A stretch of DNA of 64,000 nucleotides from Prostheceraeus crozeri (taxonomy: Eukaryota; Platyhelminthes; Polycladida; Euryleptidae). A program made the position numbers and the translations under genes. Below the pieces are notes generated by a model that was given only the letters and a program-made list of their open reading frames with translations, made no database searches and had not been told where the DNA came from. The stretch's first letter is position 1. Each line of letters opens with the position of its first letter. Below are positions 56,950 through 64,000 of the stretch, in pieces. Location: NCBI GenBank assembly GCA_907163375.1, contig CAJQUW010008605.1:310001-374000 (forward strand), given 5' to 3'.

Positions 56950-59416
56950 GTTTAATGCTATCATAAGTTGTGTTCACTAAATTTTCGTATATAAGCAGCT
57001 GCCCGACAACACAATAAACATAGCGCACTGATATGGTTCTCCGTACGGGAAGTCAGTCATGATGAAGTCGAATGAACAGTCTCTCCCAATTTTGCGACTG
57101 CTAATTTTATTTCAAAATACTCGTAAATACACACGACACACTTCGTCTACTGACTATTTCAGGGGTTACAAGCTGCTGCTGATGTACTAGTGGGTATATA
57201 TACAAATTTGCAAATGAAAGCAGCTCATCTGTTCAGCTCATGTCGTCTGTTTGGTTTTGGCATGTTCGTCGCAATTAACCGAGATTCAGCCACCCTAGTA
57301 GAAATTGTTGTTTGCTGTTTATCAATCATTTTGCAGTCGAAATTGTTAATGGTCATCACTTTATCACTGTGGGCTATCATCGCATGTTTACTCAGTGCAC
57401 TTTTCTTGATTTCATACCGTAAAGTGCGCTCATGTTCTCTATAGCGAACTTGAAATTGGCGACAAGTTTGACCTACGGAATTCCAGGTAATCTGAAATTC
57501 GAAGCTCGCATTTTTCCAGGTTTACTAGTGAGGCGCATTGGAGTATCACATTTATTTTTCATTTTATTGACTTTTCTCAGAACACCATCATCTCCAAGGA
57601 AATCAAGTGTCAAATTCACCTTGTTTTCTTCAATGTTTTTTAATTTTTGATTTCTATTTTTGCGACCAAACTCGCTAGGAACCAAAATCCTGATTCCTAG
57701 CGATATAAAATCATTTTTGAGTAATGGTCCTAAATTTCAGCTTCCTCATCGTTTTGACAATGATTTTCATAATGGTAGTGAAATTGCTATTGACAATTTA
57801 TCCTATAAATTACGTTGGTCTCATTCATCACTTAAACAACTGCGGGGTATCGGACATAAATAGAATGCGCATTCCTTTTGATAAAAATACCGTAGACTTA
57901 CCTCCACGAATGAGCGAACCCTTAGAAAATAATTTTAAACTGTTTGAAATAGAAGGTAAACGTGTTCTATACACGAAGAAGCTAAAATTCTTCAGAAAAA
58001 TAAGAAATAAAAAAGCATCAATAGTATCAATAAAAAAACTTGAACCTTTTTGAAACAAAGCAAATTATTTGTTGTTCCGTCGGATAAATCTAATCGCATA
58101 GCAATTTGTGAAGAAGATAGTAGAAAATGCCGCATTGAAAGTCTCCTTCATGATACAAGCACTTACAAAACTAGAGATGCTTCAAAAAATTCAGCAATAG
58201 AAAACCAAGCTAACCGCTTAGTTAGAATATAATCGCTTAGTTAGAATATTAAAATACAGTTCGTACCCAGCCAAATTTCAACTTAACATAAAAGATCACA
58301 AAAAAAAGAAAATAGATTTTCCCATTGCTCCCAATAGCGTCTACACTGTAAATCGCTCAATGCGAATCACATACGAAGGATGCATACCAAAATTTTTTTG
58401 GTATATTCCTGTATTCTCTTGGTATATATTTGTATGCTTTTCGTATGTTGTTTCAAATGTAGCATGCTTTACATACCAAAGGCATACCATCACAATGTTA
58501 AAAGAAATCATAAATCATGTCCAAGCCTTTTGTCAATAAAGATCACAATAATGTTGTTCAAATTCAGCAAAAAATTGAATTTTTTTGCTGTACATTTTGC
58601 GGCTATTGCTGCTTAGCATATTTTTCAGAATATCGTGCGATTTTTCTGAAGGGTCAAAGCATTGAACCTTGACGTATCAAGCACTATTTTTTGTAAAATT
58701 ATTTTTCACGTGATTCGGCAACCAGCTATCCTTGCGTAAAGATATGCCAGAATGGCAAGGTTTACTGTAGCAATTATGTTTTAATTTTTCTTTTACTGAA
58801 ATGCCAATGTCTAGAAAATTTAGAAAGTCAGTTTCTGGAACTTCTAAAGTAAATTGTATGTTATCATCTATGGAGTTAAAAGTATCTTGGATAGTCTGAA
58901 GTGCATTCTTATCTTTCGGGAATGGATCCAAGATGATGTCGCCGATATATCTTTTGTAAATTGTTGAGCAAATATTGTGATCATTCATCAATTTTTGTAG
59001 GGCTTTATTTTCTACACTGCTCATACAAATTATTGCAAACGGAGGTGCAAGGTGTGTCCTCATCGGGCAACTATTTATTTGTAGGTATATCTTGTCATTA
59101 TACGTTATTTCATAATGATACGAGACAAATTTTTAAAGATCTACGACACCTGTAGAACTGAAACCATAAGTCTTGATTTGATTCCAATGTTGCTTAGCAC
59201 TGTCACTGTTTGTAGAGAACAACCGCTCTGACGGACGACAAACTTTATTGTGACATGCAGCATGAATAACATTCAATCGATCACGTACAAATGATTCAAA
59301 TAGGCGATTAACCTTTTCTATAGACAAATAGTCAAGAGCAGAGATACTATTTACTACAACGACAGTAACATGGATGCACCTTATATTCTTAACAGAGTAT
59401 GAGAGCTTGACCATAA
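56950..59416. mobile_element. rearranged Penelope-like unit, copy 2 (copy B)
   Basis: The partner of the unit at 21288-23776 with the same parts in the same mixed orientation: GIY-YIG part minus (about 57225-57485), RT N-terminal part plus (57660-58232), central RT part minus (58677-59063). The pogo element at 59417 interrupts it just before the gypsy-like region. Confidence 0.75.
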
Positions 59417-62400
59417 TAGGGTAAACTTTCCTAATTCGGACACTTTCCTAATTTGGACACTTCTAAGTAAAATACGAATATTACTAAGTCAAGATCAGCG
59501 GAATTGAAATTTTCGAAGACGCAGCCTGTATTCTATGCCATTCTAGTATATAAACCTTTAAAAGAAATTTTCTAAGTGATTAATATCACCACTGTATGAA
59601 CCAATTTTCATCCGAAAAGTCGTTCCTTTGTGTGTAAGAGCTAAGGATTGGCGAAAAATTCCTTAAGTTCAGAGTACAATTACGAAGTCAAACTTAAGTC
59701 TTTTCCATGAGTATTTTATATGAATTGACAGAGAAATTTCTGAAGTTTCTTTTGCAATTTGTCGCATGTTTCTAGGGAGCGTACTTTTTCTTCTAGAGGA
59801 CTTTGTGTATTTTTTTGTCATCTTTAACTCCGCTTGCCTAATTTGGACACTTTTTCAATGAATGACGACCCCACTTGCCTAATTATGGACAGTTTTATAA
59901 AAATCTTTTTGATGTAGTTTTTTCTGATAAATTCGAGTCATATGAAGTGATAGAGCCTTGAATGGGGATCGCAAAGAAGTAGCGATAAGTAAGTCATAAA
60001 ATTATCTAGACCGAGGGTGTCAACCACATTAATTCAACCACAGCTTTTGGAGGCTGTGGCCGATGGGTATACCATCCGTAATGTTACCAGATGCATTTAG
60101 TCCTCGTGCTACTAGGGTATAATGTACAGTCCATATATATTTTGTTAAAATGCTTTCATTTACATGAAACAGTGAGCTTCTTCCAAAGGAAATGACATTA
60201 GGGCGTAATACAAATCTCGTAGGCCTATTACAAATTCTCAACTATTAATTGGTTGAGGCTACACAGTTTATATCTAGTTTCCTTTAATAATCGACGATCT
60301 AGACGTAGATATTAAACAGTAACATCAAAATTTTGACACATATTGTCACATCCTATGTCACATGAAATTATTCTCAATAGACCTGAGTCTGAGCATTTTT
60401 TAGCTTGCTGAAGCAACGTATAGCCTAATAAGTATATTTTAAATTAATAATTTCTTACTGTGTCATCAGCTCTGAAGATCTTTTGTGCAACGATCGAAGT
60501 ACTAAGCTACATTGTAGAACAATAGATAGCTACTGTTAATATATAAATCATATCATTCGCTCCACTCATTGCCATGGCTTGATTGGAATTGCTTTTCTAA
60601 ACGTACAGTGTGTTCTTGATAGAGACGTGCTCAAAGAACATGTTCTATATTACCTCTTAGATAAAGTCTTTCACTTCAGGTCTACGGAAGGTCCGCTTAC
60701 AAAGAATTGCCAAAGCACACTCCGTGCCTCGAACAACGTTGCGAAGAGCATGGCTTTGCGAAGAGAATGATAATTCAAGATCATCAATAGGCCGTCCAGT
60801 AACAGTTACTTGTGAACAAGAGAAATGTCTTTGTGAACTTATTTTTGATCGTCAGAAAAGAGGCTTCCCAATGATGGTTGATTCGGCTAGGAAACTCGTC
60901 TTTGAATACTGTGAAATAAATCGTATTCCACATCGCTTCAATCGGACTGAAAAACGAGCAGGCTGGAAATAGTGGTCAGCCTTCAGGAAGCGAAATCCAA
61001 ATGTGACATTGAGGCAACCAGAGAATTTGTCGCGAAACCGAGCCTTGGGAATGGAAGAAAATCGAATCAAAGCATATTATGAATGTCTTGAGGCTACTTT
61101 GTCTGAGAAAGGATTACTTAACTCTCCAAGTCGCATCTACATGTACAATGTCGACGAAACCGGCATTCAAATTGTGACTAAGGGTGGCAAGGTTTTAGGT
61201 CAGAGAGGAGCAAAGAATGTTCAAATACTTTCATCTGCTGAGCGAGGCTCAAACACGATAATTGTTGGTTGCTGCCTATGCAGAGGGAGACTATATACCA
61301 CCAATGATTATTTTCAAAGGGACTAGGAAATCCACGATTGAATCACTACCTCCAAGATCACTGATTGAAGTTTCCAAATCTGGATGGATCGACAAAGAAT
61401 TGTTCCTCGCATGGTTTCGGCATTTCGTCAAACATCTTCCATATCGCTCTGATAATGAGAGAGTAGCTCTAATCATGGACGGTCACACAAGCCATGAAAG
61501 TGTTGTCTTATCTGAAGAAGCAAACAAGAACAATATGGACATTTTGAGGCTTCCGTCTCACACCTCAAATTATCTTCAACCCTTGGACGTAAGTGTCTAC
61601 GGACCCTTCAAAAGATCTTGGAGAGAAAGATGTCGTATTTACATGGATAGCAATCCTGGGTCGGTGATTTCAAGGGCAAATTTTTGAGAAGTCTTCACTG
61701 CGGCTTGGAATAAAGCATGTAAGCCTGAAAATGCCATCTCTAGATTTCGAAAGAGTGGTTTGTGCCCACTCTCATTCGATGCGATTCCTAAGCAAGCCTT
61801 CATCATTTCAAAGGAATTGTTGGGATCGTCTGCTGATGTGATATGTTTCGAAAATGTTTATTCCGAATTTGTATCACAGAATGATACCAATGTACTGGAG
61901 AACGATGTTCCAATCATACCGATAAATCCAATCGAAGAGGTAGTTTTGGAAATCGAATACAACACAGATCCGCCTGTAACCGATGACTCAGTCGTGAATC
62001 ATGTTGAAGAGACATCGTGTATGAGTGAGAGTTCTATGAACATCACCGACAGTCGAGCAGATGAAATTGTTGTCGATAATGATGGTTCCTCATACCTCGT
62101 ACTGGAACCAAGTACACGTATGGAGCCTCAAAGATCGACTGGAGAAATTTCCTTTACAGAGTTGCTGCAGCTTCCCATACAGTCAAGTCGGAAAGCAGCT
62201 CAAGATGCCTTCAAGCGAATGAAGAGAGCCTGCTTTAATTACTAGCTACCGTTTCAATGTTAATGTTAATGAGATACCATCAACATCAAGCATTCAAACG
62301 GATGAAAGTACATGTCCTCAATGTCTGATCTCATACTACAATGATGCAAGCGGAGATGACTGCCTCCAGTGCATGGAGTGTCAGAGGTGGGAGCATGCAA

Positions 62401-62777
62401 AATGCGGTGGAAAAAGTACTATCGGAACATTTTTTGTAAGGCATGTGTCAGAAACGTTATTGACTTCCTGACAAAATAGCTTGACTGAATTTCATTGACA
62501 GAGTTTGACTAGTCCTATGCTACACGTACATCAATATAATTAATACGAAGTTGGATGACCTTTTTTACTTTCTCAATTCATAATTTCAGATAGTGATCGA
62601 GACTTCTTTGGACTTAATTTTTGTGTCTTACTGCTTGATAGGCAACAAAATAAGTGTCCATATTTAGGCAAGTAGTGTCCATAATTAGGAAAGTGGAGTA
62701 TTCAAATTAGGCAAGTGAGATGTAATGCTTTAGATAGGGTGTAGTCAAAAGTGTCCGAATTAGGAAAGTTTACCTTA
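59417..62777 (+). mobile_element. pogo element with TA duplication, complete ends
   Basis: TA at 59417-59418 and 62776-62777 flanks 3357 bp with inverted ends GGGTAAACTTTCCTAATTCG and its near-perfect complement (one mismatch over about 25). Copy A has the empty TA at 23777-23778 in otherwise matching sequence (CCATAA-TA-TACAACAACC). The word CCTAATTYGGACAC recurs inside the left end (59430, 59447, 59837, 59878) and inverted inside the right end (62654, 62675, 62704, 62751). These are probably transposase-binding sites. Confidence 0.95.
60680..62470 (+). pseudogene. pogo-type transposase with a C-terminal PHD-like zinc finger, broken
   Basis: The N-terminal helix-turn-helix (LQRIAKAHSVPRTTLRRAW) is followed by a CENP-B/Tc5-like region (RKRNPNVTLRQPENLSRNRA). 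The DDE_1 domain has the first Asp in YMYNVDETGIQI, the second in VALIMDGHTSHES and the third in LQPLDVSVYGPFKRSW. A long acidic linker (61760-62245) leads to a Cys-rich tail (62315-62450): CPQCLISYYND, LQCMECQRWEHAKCGG and FCKACV, a C4-H-C3-like PHD arrangement. Breaks: TAG at 60970, a shift near 61262, TGA at 61685, a stop after 62245 and a shift in a T run near 62430. PHD-bearing pogo transposases are known in several invertebrates; its role here is unknown. Confidence 0.9.
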
Positions 62778-64000
62778 TACAACAACCTTATACGCCTCCA
62801 AGTTTTTACAAAACTTAGCTTACAGTTTCGCAGTCCGGGTACCTAACAGGCGGCCTTCGAATCCTTGAACTTCTTCGTACTACTACCGATTCTTCTTCAG
62901 CATCTTCATAGGACATATCGCGATCTTCATCTGATAGGTCTATCCTTGCCATTGAGTCTTCATCTATTGTCATCGTTGAACGAGGAACCGGACGAATGTG
63001 AGAAACATGTCTGCAAATGCCGTCGTAATTCAGAACAACCGTAACATCAGATCAAATGTCTGTTGCCATCTCTGGACCGCTCCACAGTTTGTTACATTTA
63101 CCGCTAGGAACCCACTCGTAAGGACTCAACTTCTCACCGGGACTCTTCGTGTTATTTATCCAGAATACGGTCTCTTCGACTGTTCTACCCGACCGCCTCA
63201 CTGCTCTCTTAACGGTCCTATGCATTATTTCAATTATCCCATTTCCTTGAGGCCTATATGCGCACGTGAGGATTTGTTCCACATTCCATCTCCGCAGGAG
63301 TTCGAGAAACGGTCGGCTTCGACATACTGTTCCATTATCTGATACACTTTGGTGGTCCAAATTCTGAGAACACTTGATTGAATTTAGCCACGACTTCCAC
63401 GCTTGATTCTCCAGATAATCGATGCCATATCGTGAATCTTGAACAAGTGTCAACCAGACTAAGATAGACAGTGTTATCGACATGCGTTAGGTCAGTTGCA
63501 ATCCGATGCCACTCGGCGCAAGATCAATTCTACTACACGAATCGCAGTTCGAAATAACTTTCTTAACCAGACCTTTTGAGACATCACCAAACTTTCTTTC
63601 ATTAAAGCATACGTCCTTTCAATGCCGAAATGACTGATCTCATGTAGCTCTTCTTGACTTCTTCCTCCGATATCCCTGTAGCAACACACGCAACTTCTGA
63701 ACTCATCTTTGTCCAGTTACGAGGGATTCGCGTGAGACAATCCGCTCCGTTCTTAGCCGACGCTATTCATTTGACTGTGATAGATAATCTACGTTCTTGT
63801 ATGATGTTCTCAATGATGTCTAATCGTCTTCGTATCAACAGTTCATACAGGGATCGGGTACTTGCTTGGCTTGCTTATAATTGCTTCCAGACATCTAAAA
63901 ACAGAAGTAGAATCGGTCATAATCCAAATTTCTCGATCACCCCATCTCAGGGCCGTATTCAGACCTCGAATGACGGCCTCTAATTCGCATACGTTGATGT
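62778..64000 (-). mobile_element. Ty3/gypsy-like pol fossil (copy B, runs off the window)
   Basis: The partner of 23820-25002. The integrase core (63483-63052, with the same CAYRPQGNGIIE word), the HHCC domain (about 63690-63490) and the start of RNase H are present; the rest lies beyond 64000. Broken fossil, with only slight divergence from the other copy. Confidence 0.85.

Larger units (their letters stand above)
44353..64000 (+). repeat. duplicated block, copy B (continues past the window)
   Basis: This is the collinear partner of 2256-25002. The left breakpoint lies where CAATAGGGAAATCATTC here meets AATGGAAATCATTC at the other copy. It retains the empty TTAA site at 46283-46286 and the empty TA site at 53440-53441. 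At 56888-56891, where copy A has a TTAA-flanked piggyBac, it has TTGA. It carries its own insertions (48078-48383 and 59417-62777). The right breakpoint is outside the window. Confidence 0.92.

Noticed and set aside
1-64000. Host protein-coding genes
   Set aside because: No frame outside the transposons matched a host protein family I could name. The candidates at 2487, 30508 and 42294 are listed only as unrecognised open frames.

Overview
The window is AT-rich animal-type nuclear DNA. It has no operons, no dense reading frames and no bacterial signals, and I could not identify a single host gene, rRNA or functional tRNA with confidence. Almost everything recognisable is a transposable element. 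The mix is piggyBac, Tc1/mariner, pogo, hAT with a ZBED5/SCAND3-like transposase, Penelope-like retroelements with GIY-YIG domains, a LINE 3' end, and a Ty3/gypsy-like fossil. This suggests a repeat-rich invertebrate metazoan, but the species cannot be named from the sequence.

The dominant architecture is a large direct duplication. Copy A (about 2256-25002) and copy B (about 44353 to the window end and beyond) are collinear and look only a few percent different by eye. Between them lies about 19 kb of sequence not shared in that arrangement. The two copies differ by clean transposon insertions, so each serves as the empty site for the other. Copy A alone has a piggyBac at 4187-7119 (TTAA duplication), a Tc1-like element at 14031-15531 (TA) and a second piggyBac at 18624-21207 (TTAA). 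Copy B alone has a pogo element at 59417-62777 (TA) and a 306-bp insert at 48078-48383 with 27-bp direct repeats and a tRNA-like box. The pattern fits either a real recent segmental duplication or two haplotypes of one locus laid end to end by the assembler.

Layout: 1-2255 unassigned. 2256-25002 copy A: small TIR element, LINE tail, piggyBac, foldback, Penelope pieces, CATGAG-rich TA element, old piggyBac relic, Tc1, second foldback, second piggyBac, rearranged Penelope unit, gypsy-like pol. 25300-29010: gag-like scrap, Penelope scrap, a TIR element with an unplaced transposase, and an inverted third Penelope unit. 29075-33190: Tc1/IS630-type scrap and a third piggyBac transposase flanked by oppositely oriented piggyBac scraps. 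34632-36268: another Penelope-like element with an internal head-to-head repeat. 36635-43454: BED finger, hAT transposase invaded by a short element apparently derived from its own family, and a short hAT with an 8-bp duplication. 44353-64000 copy B.

The transposases do not form a cooperating pathway. The coherent story is repeated invasion: several elements entered after the A/B split although their own transposases are already broken, which points to mobilisation by enzyme supplied from elsewhere in the genome, to decay since insertion, or to sequencing errors in homopolymers.
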